Assembly: GCF_029968095.1 (NCBI RefSeq)
Contig: NZ_JASCIR010000015.1
Location: forward strand, 1 to 64,000
Reading direction: 5' to 3'
DNA: 64,000 bases
From: Streptomyces solicavernae
Lineage (GTDB): Bacteria; Actinomycetota; Actinomycetes; Streptomycetales; Streptomycetaceae
Shown piece by piece: positions 16,978-24,621 of this stretch (position 1 is its first letter; every line of letters starts with the position of its first letter). The translations under genes and the position numbers were made by a program. The notes under the pieces were generated by a model that was not told the origin of the DNA, searched no databases, and saw nothing but the letters and a program-made list of their open reading frames with translations.

Positions 16978-17096
16978 CCGCCAACTCCCCTTCCCCACGT
17001 GACAAATGACGGGTCACACCGCACCCCCTTCTCAAGCTACGCATGCCGACGCCAATCTGTGAGCAGTTCGCTACAGAGAGCAGAGAGGTGCAGGTC

Positions 17097-17306
17097 ATGA
17101 GTGCAGCCGAGGACCGGATCAGGGAGGCCGAGTCGGCACGCGACGCCTTACGGGCCGCGCTCGCGGCAGTGGGCGTGAAGCTGCCCTCGCTCTGCCTCGA
17201 CCAGGTGTCGTGCGCCCGAGAACACCCTTACCCCCTCATCGAGTTGGGCCGCTGCGACGTCACGACGGCGCGGAGGCTGGCGGCGGCGCTGGGGGCCGGG
17301 CGGTGA
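17097..17306 (+). CDS. Small conserved protein, first of an overlapping cluster
   Basis: 69 aa, cytoplasmic. The N-terminal half is an acidic amphipathic helix (AAEDRIREAESARDALRAALAAVG), followed by PYPLIELGRCDVTTARRLAAAL. Similar small proteins accompany XRE/DUF397 loci in streptomycetes, from general knowledge. GAGAGG precedes the ATG. It is divergent from the XRE-DUF5753 gene and overlaps the next gene by 4 nt (GTGA), so the set is an operon. No function is known. Confidence 0.75.
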   Translation: MSAAEDRIREAESARDALRAALAAVGVKLPSLCLDQVSCAREHPYPLIELGRCDVTTARRLAAALGAGR

Positions 17307-17530
17307 GTGGGCCTGAACCGCGGGTCGGCGGGACCGTACGGGACGAGGAGACCGGCCGGGTCGGTGAGGTGATGGGGCACCAGGGCGGCTACGTACAGCT
17401 GCGGCCGCTGCTCGGCGGGCGGGAGTGGGACGTACGGCCGGACCGGGTGCGCGCCGTGACGGCCACGGAGCTGCTGAGCGCGCGGGTCGCCGCGCTGAAC
17501 TCCCTCGCGCGAAAGGCCCGTACGGCATGA
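17303..17530 (+). CDS. Small conserved protein, second of the cluster
   Basis: 75 aa, GTG start overlapping the previous stop. The sequence pattern GGTVRDEETGRVGEVMGHQGGYVQLRPLLGG-EWDV suggests a small beta-barrel, like an SH3- or PRC-type fold, followed by a C-terminal helix (ATELLSARVAALNSLARKA). It ends with a 4-nt ATGA overlap with the next gene. The function is unknown. Its coupling to both neighbours suggests a stoichiometric complex or a shared pathway. Confidence 0.72.
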   Translation: MSGPEPRVGGTVRDEETGRVGEVMGHQGGYVQLRPLLGGREWDVRPDRVRAVTATELLSARVAALNSLARKARTA

Positions 17531-17886
17531 ACCTGCTCGCCCGGGTCCTGGCCCGCCTCCTCCCGGCCACCGGCACCCGCCGCCGCACGCCGGTCGCCGA
17601 CCCGGCCCCCGCTCCCCCGCCGCGCCGCGTGATCACACCGCCGCGCCGCAGCAGCCCGTACGCGCGCGACGCCGCCGACGACAGGACCCTGTACGTCGAC
17701 CCGCCACTGTGGAACACCCTCCGCCCGTACGTCCACATCCACGTCCACACCCGCGCAAAGCCGGTCCCGCCGAAGCAACGCGCCCAGGCGCACCGCCGCT
17801 GGGCCCTGGAGATGGCGCTGCGGGGGCGGGATGTGGGGCCGGAGCGGATTCACGGGGTGCGGGTGGGGCGTTGGGAGGCGGCGTGA
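17527..17886 (+). CDS. Small basic protein, third of the cluster
   Basis: 119 aa, ATG overlapping the previous stop. Very basic and proline-rich in the first half (RRRTPVADPAPAPPPRRVITPPRRSS), then a more ordered part containing YVDPPLWNTLRPYVHIHVHTR and QRAQAHRRWALEMALRGRDVG. The N-terminal LLARVLARLLPA could be a short amphipathic or membrane-contacting helix. No family is recognised. Its stop overlaps a lipoprotein-like start by 4 nt. Confidence 0.65.
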   Translation: MNLLARVLARLLPATGTRRRTPVADPAPAPPPRRVITPPRRSSPYARDAADDRTLYVDPPLWNTLRPYVHIHVHTRAKPVPPKQRAQAHRRWALEMALRGRDVGPERIHGVRVGRWEAA

Positions 17887-18026
17887 GGGGGCGGCTCGCG
17901 GTCGCCCTTGTCCTGGTGGGGTGCGGCTCGCGGTCGCGGGTGGACCCAGAACCGCCGGGCGCCCAAGCCCCCCGTACGGCAAGCAAACCCCGCCGGGCGC
18001 CCAGCCCCCCGTACCCCAAAAAGAAT
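17883..18026 (+). pseudogene. Possible lipoprotein start, truncated or degenerate
   Basis: A GTG overlapping the previous stop opens VRGRLAVALVLVGCGSRS, a textbook lipoprotein signal with lipobox LVGC. The frame then runs through a Pro/Arg-rich repeat (two near-identical copies around 17957-18015) and continues without a stop far into DNA that is antisense to the DUF3027 gene. The long extension is not credible as a protein. Either a lipoprotein gene lost its 3' part, or the lipobox is fortuitous. Confidence 0.3.
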
Positions 18027-18953
18027 CTAGCTGTGGCCCAGGTCCTCCGACCCGTCTCCCGAGGGTTCCGTCGAGACCGAGCCCTCCGGGGAGGGGCGCA
18101 GCGGCAGTGCGTCGGCGTTCATCGAGTCGAAGACGTGCGGCGCCGGGCGCGGGGGCTTCGGCATGACCGCCGCCTCGGAGTGGCCGCCGCAGCCGTACGA
18201 CAGCGACACCACGTGGCCGTCGGCCGGGCTGAACTCGTTGGCGCAGACGCCGAAGGCCTGCCGCAGGGAGCCGGCCAGCGGCATCAGGAAGGCGCAGCTG
18301 ACGCACGTGGCGGGCGCGGCCTGGGCCATCTGCGTCTTCGCGCCGTGCGACTCCTCCCAGCGGTCGGCCGCGACGTGCAGCCCGTACCGGGAGAGGACGC
18401 GCGCCCTGCGCATGCCCAGTTCCTCGGCGACCGCGGCGATGGAGCCGCGGGACGGGGCGAGCGGCAGGTTGGCCGGCGGGCCGGCGGTGACCTCCGCGTC
18501 CTCCGCCTCGACCAGGTCGGCCATCTCATCGGAGACCGGCGAGTTGGGCGCCGGCTCGTCCTCGCCGGAGTAGCCCGCCTCCAGGCGCAGGTCGTCCGCG
18601 TCGGTGGGAAGCAGGTCGCCGGGGCCGAGGTCGCCGGGGCGCAGCCGCTCGCTCCACGGCACCCACTCGGGGGCGAGGAGCGCGTCGGGCCCGGGCAGCA
18701 GCACCGTCTCGTCGAGCGTGACGACCTTCGCGCGGGAGGCGCGGGCGACGGTGACGGCCCAGCGCCAGCCGCGGTACCCCATCTCCTCGCACTCGAAGAA
18801 GTGGGTGACGACCCGGTCCCCCTCGGAGACCACCTGGACGTGCTCGCCGACGACACCGGGCGCCGCGGCCTCCTCGGCGGCCGTCCTGGCGAGGCCGACC
18901 GCCTCGGCGCACAGGCGGTCGGGGGTGCGGCTTCGCGTTGTCGCTGCGCTCAC
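18027..18953 (-). CDS. DUF3027 protein with Cys cluster
   Basis: 308 aa, cytoplasmic. The family is recognised by GYRGWRWAVTVARA, the PEWVPWSERLRPGDLGPGDLLP block and the C-terminal CVSCAFLMPLAGSLRQAFGVCANEFSPADG with YGCGGHSE, whose cysteines and histidine could bind a metal. Actinobacteria keep it near a cold-shock or MFS gene; its function is unknown. The GTG at 18953 follows an AGGAGAGAAG tract and matches the usual N terminus; the longer in-frame version from 18998 is less likely. Confidence 0.85.
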   Translation of the reverse strand: MSAATTRSRTPDRLCAEAVGLARTAAEEAAAPGVVGEHVQVVSEGDRVVTHFFECEEMGYRGWRWAVTVARASRAKVVTLDETVLLPGPDALLAPEWVPWSERLRPGDLGPGDLLPTDADDLRLEAGYSGEDEPAPNSPVSDEMADLVEAEDAEVTAGPPANLPLAPSRGSIAAVAEELGMRRARVLSRYGLHVAADRWEESHGAKTQMAQAAPATCVSCAFLMPLAGSLRQAFGVCANEFSPADGHVVSLSYGCGGHSEAAVMPKPPRPAPHVFDSMNADALPLRPSPEGSVSTEPSGDGSEDLGHS

Positions 18954-19299
18954 AGGTATCGCTTCTCTCCTACGCCGTCTCACGGGTGCGCCCTCCATTC
19001 GGTACGGGGCGGACGGAGCGGACCAGGGGGCCGCGTCGACGTCCGCGCCCGGCCACTCCCGGGCGCGCCTACGTCATCCATTCTGCGGGATGACGAAGAG
19101 GCGCGCGGCCAAGAACAACCGCCGCAGGCGCGCTACGCACGCTACCCCCTCGAAGCGCCCGAGCCCACATGGCATCCGCTCCGAGGAGATCTCCGAATGG
19201 TCTCGGAGCCGGTCCGACAAGGCTTCGCCGAGGTGTACGGAACTCGTCCGGCAGGTCTTCGCCGCTATCGGAACGTCCGCCTTGGGGCACTATGACGGA
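18954..19299. other. Divergent intergenic region with two hairpins
   Basis: 346 nt between the DUF3027 and MFS genes. It contains a GC-rich hairpin (GCGCCCGG/CCGGGCGC at 19045-19066) and an 8-bp inverted repeat (CGTCATCC/GGATGACG at 19072-19095, 8-nt spacer). An ATG inside the second repeat (19090) is in frame with the MFS gene, but the region between reads as non-family sequence. Both promoters must lie here. Confidence 0.5.
19072..19095. promoter_or_regulatory. 8-bp inverted repeat, candidate operator
   Basis: CGTCATCC and GGATGACG around an 8-nt spacer, midway between divergent genes. The perfect arms and the position fit an operator that controls one or both promoters. The binding protein is unknown. 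Confidence 0.4.
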
Positions 19300-20781
19300 G
19301 TGGCCCCTCCATCAGGATCACGCCCTTCAGGCTCAGGCCCGGCAGGCTCACGCCCTTCAGGCTCAGGCCCGGCAGACTCACGCCCCGCCGACCGTGGCTC
19401 CCCGGGCTCAGGGCCCGACCGCTCGCGGTCGGCGGGCGGAGCGAGCCCGCTGCGCAGGGTGGGCCGCACGGTCGGCCGTGCCCTGCACCTGCCGTTCACG
19501 GGCCCCGCGAAGGGCATCAGGAAGGCGACGCACGCGCAGGGCGCTGGCGAGTCGGGCCTCGGCAAGCTGATCGAGCTGCACGGCGTGAACGGCGCGGGCG
19601 ACGTGATGATCACGGTGGCGCTCGCCTCGACGGTGTTCTTCTCCGTGCCGACGGACGAGGCGCGCGGCCGGGTCGCCCTGTACCTGGCGATCACCATGGC
19701 CCCGTTCACTCTGCTCGCCCCGGTCGTCGGCCCGCTCCTCGACCGGCTGCCGCACGGCCGGCGCGCGGCGATGGCCGGTTCGATGCTGGCGCGGGTGCTG
19801 CTCGCGCTGACCCTGTCGGGCGCGGTGGCGACCGGTTCGATCGAGCTGTATCCGGCGGCGCTTGGCGTCCTTGTCTCCTCGAAGGCGTACGGGGTGGTGC
19901 GCAGCGCCGTCGTACCGCGTCTGCTGCCACCGGCGTTCTCGCTGGTCAAGGCCAACTCCCGGGTGACGCTCGGCGGGCTGCTCGCCACGGGGGTCGCGGC
20001 GCCGATCGCGGCGGGGCTGCACCAGATCGGGCCGCAGTGGCCGCTGTACGGGGCGTGCGCGGTGTTCCTGTTCGGGTCGTTCCTGTCGTTCCGGCTGCCG
20101 CACAAGGTCGACTCGGCGCGCGGTGAGTCGCGCGCGCTGCTCGCGGCGGACGAGGAGCATCTGCACCTCCCGCACGGCAAGAAGCCCGGCCTGCGCACGG
20201 TCGGCCCGGCCGTGACGCACGGGCTCGCCGCGAACGCCTCGCTGCGCTGCCTCTCCGGGTTCCTGATCTTCTTCCTGGCGTTCCTGCTGCGCGAGGAGCC
20301 GCTGGCCGGGCAGAGCGCCGCCGTGTCCCTCGCCATGGTGGCGGTCGCGGCGGGCACGGGCAACGCGCTCGGTACGGCGGTGGGCGCCGCGCTGCGCAAG
20401 CGGCCGCCGGAGCTGATCGTCGTGACGGTCGTCGGGTTCGTCCTGTTCGTCGCGATCGCCGCGTCCGTGTTCTACGGGGCACCGCTCATCGCCGCGCTCG
20501 GCGCGGTGGCGGGCCTCGGCCAGGCCCTGGCGAAGCTGTCCCTGGACGCGCTGATCCAGCGGGACGTGCCGGAGCTGGTGCGCACCTCGGCGTTCGCCCG
20601 CTCGGAGACCTTGCTGCAGATGGCGTGGGTGATCGGCGGCGGCATCGGCATCTCGCTGCCCCTGGAGGGCGGCCTCGGCCTGGGCGTCGGCGCGTGCATC
20701 GTGGCACTCGGCTGGCTGACGACGGTACGGGGACTGCTCGCGGCGGCCCACCGGGGCGGGGCGGCACCCCGGGTGAGGTGA
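19300..20781 (+). CDS. MFS transporter, actinobacterial conserved type
   Basis: About 493 aa. A basic Ser/Pro/Gly-rich leader precedes the conserved part RRVGRTVGRALHLPFTGPAKG, then KLIELHGVNGAGDVMITVALASTVFF and a 12-helix MFS body with GPLLDRLPHGRRAAMAGSML. The C-terminal IQRDVPELVRTSAFARSETLLQMAWV is typical of the group. The start is uncertain: GTG 19300 is assumed, with ATG 19090 the alternative. The leader is encoded by a direct repeat (19312-19383). The substrate is unknown. Confidence 0.8.
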   Translation: MAPPSGSRPSGSGPAGSRPSGSGPADSRPADRGSPGSGPDRSRSAGGASPLRRVGRTVGRALHLPFTGPAKGIRKATHAQGAGESGLGKLIELHGVNGAGDVMITVALASTVFFSVPTDEARGRVALYLAITMAPFTLLAPVVGPLLDRLPHGRRAAMAGSMLARVLLALTLSGAVATGSIELYPAALGVLVSSKAYGVVRSAVVPRLLPPAFSLVKANSRVTLGGLLATGVAAPIAAGLHQIGPQWPLYGACAVFLFGSFLSFRLPHKVDSARGESRALLAADEEHLHLPHGKKPGLRTVGPAVTHGLAANASLRCLSGFLIFFLAFLLREEPLAGQSAAVSLAMVAVAAGTGNALGTAVGAALRKRPPELIVVTVVGFVLFVAIAASVFYGAPLIAALGAVAGLGQALAKLSLDALIQRDVPELVRTSAFARSETLLQMAWVIGGGIGISLPLEGGLGLGVGACIVALGWLTTVRGLLAAAHRGGAAPRVR

Positions 20782-20901
20782 AGTGACGGCACAGGGTGAC
20801 ATCGGTTCGCGCAGGGGTCTGCCTGCGGGGACGGGGTGGGCGTACGGCACGCCGGACCCCGCGTGGCGGGACCGGTGGGGGCGCCAGATAGCCTTTCGCG
20901 T

Positions 20902-21381
20902 ATGACCTCCCTGCGTATGACGGCCAAGGGCCGCCGCACCGCTGCCGCCCTCGGCGCCGTGTCCGCCGGACTCCTCGTCCTCTCGGCCTGCGAAAAGCCG
21001 ACGCCGCTCGCGACCGTGACGGTCAACGGCACGTCCGTGCACTCCGAGGCCGCCTGCTACAGCGACAGCAAGGCGATCAGCGAGAGCGAGATCAAGTCCT
21101 GCATGCAGAAGGAAGCCGAGGAGACCCTCACGGTCGGCATGAACGACAAGGTCCGCTTCGGCGTCGACCCGGAGGTCGCCGAGCACGGCTGGACCCTGTT
21201 CATCGGCGGCCAGCCGGCCGAGCCGGAGCCGTTCAAGAAGACCTACCGGTCCGTGCCGGGCAGCGTCTTCTTCTCCTCCGGCCAGGGCGGCCCGGCCCTG
21301 AAGAAGGCGCAGGTCTCGATCGTGGAGACCGACGGCAACGAGCTGCGCGGCATCTGGCACTTCGAGCTCAAGAAGGGGTGA
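20902..21381 (+). CDS. DUF2771 lipoprotein
   Basis: 159 aa. The signal peptide ends in lipobox LSAC (Cys30), so the mature protein is lipid-anchored outside the membrane. Two further cysteines (ACYSDSKAI and KSCMQKEAEE) could form a disulfide. The family is known next to the menaquinone genes in Streptomyces, but its function is unknown. A TAGCCT hexamer lies 7 nt before the ATG and there is no Shine-Dalgarno, so it is probably leaderless. mqnB follows in the same frame after 57 nt. Confidence 0.88.
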   Translation: MTSLRMTAKGRRTAAALGAVSAGLLVLSACEKPTPLATVTVNGTSVHSEAACYSDSKAISESEIKSCMQKEAEETLTVGMNDKVRFGVDPEVAEHGWTLFIGGQPAEPEPFKKTYRSVPGSVFFSSGQGGPALKKAQVSIVETDGNELRGIWHFELKKG

Positions 21382-21422
21382 GCGGGAGTTCCTGAGTCAG
21401 GGGTTCCCGAGCCCCCGACCCC

Positions 21423-21476
21423 GACCCCGCCCCGGACCTTGACCCCGCCCCGGATCCTGACCCCGCCCCGGATCCT
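21423..21476. repeat. 18-bp repeat, 3 copies, at the mqnB 5' end
   Basis: Unit GACCCCGCCCCGGATCCT, three tandem copies, the first slightly different. The period is in frame and encodes TPPRIL, so the N terminus of MqnB is repeated just before the conserved ATAVPAERDAV block. Confidence 0.9.
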
Positions 21477-22143
21477 GATCGCCACAGCCGTTCCCGCCGA
21501 GCGGGACGCTGTGGCGCGGGCCGTGTCCGCGGCCCCGCCCGAGCACCGTTCGGCGTACGACTGTGTCGCCGTCGGCGTGGGTCCGGCCGCGGCCGCCGCG
21601 GGCACCGCCACCGCGCTCACCACGGCCGCACTCCGCGGTGAGCCGTACCACCTGGTGGTGTCCGCCGGGATCGGCGGCGGGTTCCAGCCGGAGGCCCCGG
21701 TCGGCTCGCTCGTGATCGCCGATGCGCTGGTCGCCGCCGACCTGGGCGCCGAGACCGGCGAGGGCTTCCTGTCCGTCACCGACCTCGGTTTCGGTACGTC
21801 CGAGCACACCCCGCCCCCCGCACGCGCACGGGACGCGGCCGCCGTCACCGGCGCCCGTACCGGAACCGTCCTCACCGTCTCCACCGTGACCGGCACCGCG
21901 CGCCGCGCCGCCGAGCTGCGGGAGCGGCACCCGGAGGCCGTGGCCGAGGCGATGGAGGGCTTCGGGGTCGCCGAGGCCGCCGCCGCGCACGGCGTCCCGG
22001 TCCTCGAAGTGCGCGCCGTGTCCAACCCGGTGGGCCCCCGCGACCGTGCCGCCTGGCGCATCGGCGACGCCCTCGCCGCGCTCACCGCCGCCTTCGGCGC
22101 CCTCGTCCCCGTACTGGTCCTACCGCTGGAGGAGTCGCCGTGA
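21439..22143 (+). CDS. mqnB: Futalosine hydrolase
   Basis: About 234 aa. MqnB cleaves futalosine to dehypoxanthine futalosine plus hypoxanthine in the futalosine route to menaquinone. The nucleosidase fold is seen in ATAVPAERDAV, VSAGIGGGFQPEAPVGSLVIADALVAADLG and the late VLEVRAVSNPVGPRD with a catalytic-type Asp. No ATG or GTG exists between the preceding stop (21381) and the conserved first block. TTG 21439 is assumed, inside an 18-bp repeat array and without a good ribosome site. Its stop overlaps mqnD by 4 nt. Confidence 0.9.
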   Translation: MTPPRILTPPRILIATAVPAERDAVARAVSAAPPEHRSAYDCVAVGVGPAAAAAGTATALTTAALRGEPYHLVVSAGIGGGFQPEAPVGSLVIADALVAADLGAETGEGFLSVTDLGFGTSEHTPPPARARDAAAVTGARTGTVLTVSTVTGTARRAAELRERHPEAVAEAMEGFGVAEAAAAHGVPVLEVRAVSNPVGPRDRAAWRIGDALAALTAAFGALVPVLVLPLEESP

Positions 22144-22979
22144 GCCTGCGCATCGCGTACTCGCCCTGCCCCAACGACACGTTCGTCTTCCACGCCTGGG
22201 CGCACGGGCTGGTGCCGGGCGCGCCCGCGCTGGACGTCACGTTCGCCGACATCGACGTCACCAACGCCATGGCCGAGCGCGGCGAGTTCGACATCCTGAA
22301 GGTGTCGTACGCGGTGCTGCCGTACATCCTCGACGAGTACGCGCTGCTGCCCTGCGGCGGGGCGCTCGGCCGGGGCTGCGGGCCGCTCGTGCTCACCCGG
22401 GAGCCGGGCGCGGACCTCGCGGGGAAGACGGTGGCGGTGCCGAGCGAGCGGTCGACGGCGTATCTGCTGTTCCGGCTGTGGGCCGCGGACACGCTGCGGG
22501 ACGGCGCCCCGAACATCGTCGTGCTGCCGTTCCACGAGATCATGCCGGCCGTGCGCGACGGCAAGGTCGACGCGGGCCTGGTCATCCACGAGGCCCGCTT
22601 CACGTACCAGGAGTACGGGCTGCACCGCCTCGCCGACATGGGCGAGCACTGGGAGCGGACCACCGGTCTGCCGATCCCGCTGGGCGCGATCGTCGCGAAG
22701 CGCTCGCTCGGCGCGGACACCCTGAACTCCCTTGCCGAGGCCGCCCGTTCCTCGGTGCGGATGGCCTGGGACGACCCGGCGGCCTCCCGCGACTACGTCC
22801 TCGCGCACGCGCAGGAGATGGACCCGAAGGTCGCGGACCAGCACATCGGCCTGTACGTCAACGAGTTCACGGCCGACCTCGGCGAGAACGGGTACGCGGC
22901 CGTGCGCGGGCTGCTCACGCGTGCGGCGGCCGAGGGGCTTGTGCCGCCCCTCGGCCGGGATGCGCTGCGGTTTCCCTGA
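22140..22979 (+). CDS. mqnD: 1,4-dihydroxy-6-naphthoate synthase
   Basis: 279 aa, full length. The family pattern is SPCPNDTFVFHAW at the N terminus, FDILKVSYAVLPYI, PLVLTREPGADLAGKTVAVPS and VHEAR-like VIHEARFTYQEYGL, in a periplasmic-binding-protein fold. MqnD converts cyclic dehypoxanthine futalosine to 1,4-dihydroxy-6-naphthoate, a later step of the same pathway as MqnB. The GTG start overlaps the mqnB stop (GTGA), so the two are translationally coupled. Confidence 0.95.
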   Translation: MSLRIAYSPCPNDTFVFHAWAHGLVPGAPALDVTFADIDVTNAMAERGEFDILKVSYAVLPYILDEYALLPCGGALGRGCGPLVLTREPGADLAGKTVAVPSERSTAYLLFRLWAADTLRDGAPNIVVLPFHEIMPAVRDGKVDAGLVIHEARFTYQEYGLHRLADMGEHWERTTGLPIPLGAIVAKRSLGADTLNSLAEAARSSVRMAWDDPAASRDYVLAHAQEMDPKVADQHIGLYVNEFTADLGENGYAAVRGLLTRAAAEGLVPPLGRDALRFP

Positions 22980-22990
22980 GATCTACGGTT

Positions 22991-23018
22991 CTATACGTCC
23001 AGCTCTATACGTCCAGCT
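22991..23018. repeat. 14-bp direct repeat copying the end of the cold-shock gene
   Basis: Unit CTATACGTCCAGCT, two perfect copies. The copy at 23005-23018 holds the last codons and the TAG stop of the minus-strand gene; the other lies immediately after its stop. Confidence 0.9.
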
Positions 23019-23388
23019 GGTCGGCTACCGCGCGCAGCATGCCCGCGATCTTCGCTCCGTGCGCCTTGTCGGGGTAGCGGCCGCGCTCCAGCTGCTGCGA
23101 GACGGTCTCCAGGAGCGTCGTCAGGTCCTGCACGATCGACGCCAGTTCGTCGGGCTTGCGGCGCTGGGCCGCGGCGACCGAGGGCGCCGGGTCGAGGAGC
23201 ATCACCGACAGCGCCTGGTCGCCGCGCTGGCCTGCGACGACGCCGAACTCCACGCGCTGTCCTGGCTTGAGCGCGTCGACTCCGGCGGGCAGCACGGACG
23301 AGTGAACGAAGACGTCACCGCCGTCGTCACGGGAGAGAAAGCCGAAGCCCTTCTCGCTGTTGAACCACTTGACCTTGCCGGTAGGCAC
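23005..23388 (-). CDS. Cold-shock-domain protein with C-terminal helical extension
   Basis: 127 aa. The cold-shock domain (residues 1-65) has both RNA-binding motifs: KGFGFLS and DVFVHSS. The start is the GTG of VPTGKVKWFN, the normal CSD opening. A further 60 residues (RRKPDELASIVQDLTTLLETVSQQLERGRYPDKAHGAKIAGML) form a helical tail absent from 67-aa CspA proteins. This long form is conserved in streptomycetes beside mqnD. It presumably binds single-stranded nucleic acid. Its 3' end is duplicated. Confidence 0.92.
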   Translation of the reverse strand: MPTGKVKWFNSEKGFGFLSRDDGGDVFVHSSVLPAGVDALKPGQRVEFGVVAGQRGDQALSVMLLDPAPSVAAAQRRKPDELASIVQDLTTLLETVSQQLERGRYPDKAHGAKIAGMLRAVADQLDV

Positions 23389-23546
23389 GTCTGTCCGTCC
23401 TCGTCTGTTCTCGTACGCGCGTCGCACGCGGCCCTGGATAGCAGTCTGGCGGGCCGCTCGACCCGCCGGTACCAAGGCTAATGGTCCAGTGGCCGGTGAC
23501 AAGACTGCTTTCTCGGTCTCGTCCGGCAGGGAACTACCCTGGCCGG

Positions 23547-23861
23547 GTGAGTGACACACCTTCTGGCACAGCTTCTGGCACGGCTTCTGGCGCAGCTTCC
23601 GGCACGGCTTCCGGCGCAGCTCCCGGCGCGGGCGACCGCCTCGTCCGGTTCGGCGCGATCGTCTTCTTCGTCGGGGCGGTGGCCACCCTGGTCACCGTGG
23701 CCCCGCTGTTCCTGGGCACGGAGCCGTTCCCGACCGCCGCGTACCTCGTGAGCATGCTGATGGGCGTGGGCTTCGCGATCGCCGCCGCGGGTGTGCTGCG
23801 GACGATCGCCGTCCAGCGCCGTCAGGCCCGCGAGACCCGTCAGGTCCGCTCGGCGCGGTAG
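23547..23861 (+). CDS. Small two-helix membrane protein with Ser-Gly-Thr-Ala leader
   Basis: 104 aa, GTG start. Residues 3-30 are an SGTASG-type low-complexity leader encoded by 12-bp repeats (about 23560-23630). Two membrane helices follow (LVRFGAIVFFVGAVATLVTVAPLF and YLVSMLMGVGFAIAAAGVLRTIA), then a basic tail RRQARETRQ. TACCCT lies 6 nt before the start without a Shine-Dalgarno, so it is probably leaderless. Its 3' end overlaps the convergent HAD gene by 22 nt. The function is unknown. Confidence 0.8.
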   Translation: MSDTPSGTASGTASGAASGTASGAAPGAGDRLVRFGAIVFFVGAVATLVTVAPLFLGTEPFPTAAYLVSMLMGVGFAIAAAGVLRTIAVQRRQARETRQVRSAR

Positions 23862-24523
23862 GACGCCAGCCACTCCGGGAAGTCCGTGAGGTCGCCGAGC
23901 ACGATGTCGGCGCCCTCGGCGTGCAGCTCGTCCGGCGCGCAGGGCCCGGTCGGCACGGCCACGGAGAGCGCCCCTGCGGTACGGGCTCCGCGTACGTCGC
24001 CGGTGTGGTCGCCCACGTACACCGTGGCGCCGTGCTCGCGCAGCGCCTCCGCCTTGGCCTCCGCCCACAGCCAGCCGATCACCGCGTCCGGCGCGATGCC
24101 GAGGTGGTCGAGGTGCAGCTTGGCGTTGGGCTCGTGCTTGGCGGTGACGACGATCGCGCGGCCGCCCTGGGCCTGTACGGCGGCCACGGCCTCGCGGGCG
24201 CCGGGCATCGCGAGGGTCGGGGCGATGGCGTGTGTGGGGTAGATCTCACGGTAGCGGTCGGCCATCTCCGGTATCCGCTCCTCCGGGAACCAGTGCGCGA
24301 GCTCCTGGTCGAGGGGCGGTCCGAGCCGCGTGACGGCGAGGTCGGCGTCGATGAACGTGCCCGTCTCCGCGGAGAGCGCCTCGTAGGCGGCCCTGATCCC
24401 GGGGCGGGAGTCGATCAGGGTCATGTCGAGGTCGAAGCCGACGGTGAGCTGGGCCGGGTGCGGCGCGGACTGCGGCGCGGACCGCGGGGCGGGGGTGTTC
24501 TGCTGCGATGCCATGTCGGCCAT
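23840..24523 (-). CDS. HAD-family hydrolase
   Basis: 227 aa. HAD motif I is GFDLDMTLIDS, with the nucleophile Asp; motif II VVTAKHE carries the Thr; the Lys is in AEAKAEALRE; and motif IV is VYVGDHTGDVRGAR. The helical cap between motifs I and II marks subfamily I, phosphoglycolate-phosphatase-like. The substrate is unknown. The first ATG is preceded by AGGAT at 8 nt and is preferred to the ATG 9 nt later. It is divergent from the iron ABC operon. Confidence 0.9.
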   Translation of the reverse strand: MADMASQQNTPAPRSAPQSAPHPAQLTVGFDLDMTLIDSRPGIRAAYEALSAETGTFIDADLAVTRLGPPLDQELAHWFPEERIPEMADRYREIYPTHAIAPTLAMPGAREAVAAVQAQGGRAIVVTAKHEPNAKLHLDHLGIAPDAVIGWLWAEAKAEALREHGATVYVGDHTGDVRGARTAGALSVAVPTGPCAPDELHAEGADIVLGDLTDFPEWLASYRAERT

Positions 24524-24553
24524 TGTGCCGATCCTGGCCGAAAGCCTGCCCCT

Positions 24554-24572
24554 TACACTTAGCCAAGCCTAA
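24554..24572. promoter_or_regulatory. Candidate iron box (DmdR/IdeR type)
   Basis: TACACTTAGCCAAGCCTAA matches the 19-bp actinobacterial iron-box consensus (TTAGGTTAGGCTAACCTAA) at 12 of 19 positions, with a near-perfect right half. It is about 50 nt upstream of the siderophore transport operon, as expected for iron-dependent repression by DmdR1. Confidence 0.65.
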
Positions 24573-24621
24573 TCTCAGTCGCAGTCCATCTCCCTCTCCA
24601 TCTCCGTCCTCAAAGGGTCAC

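Noticed and set aside
17709..19295. A 528-codon plus-strand frame that includes the lipobox at 17883
   Set aside because: Most of it is antisense to the DUF3027 gene, with shadow-like composition; only the short lipobox segment is of interest.
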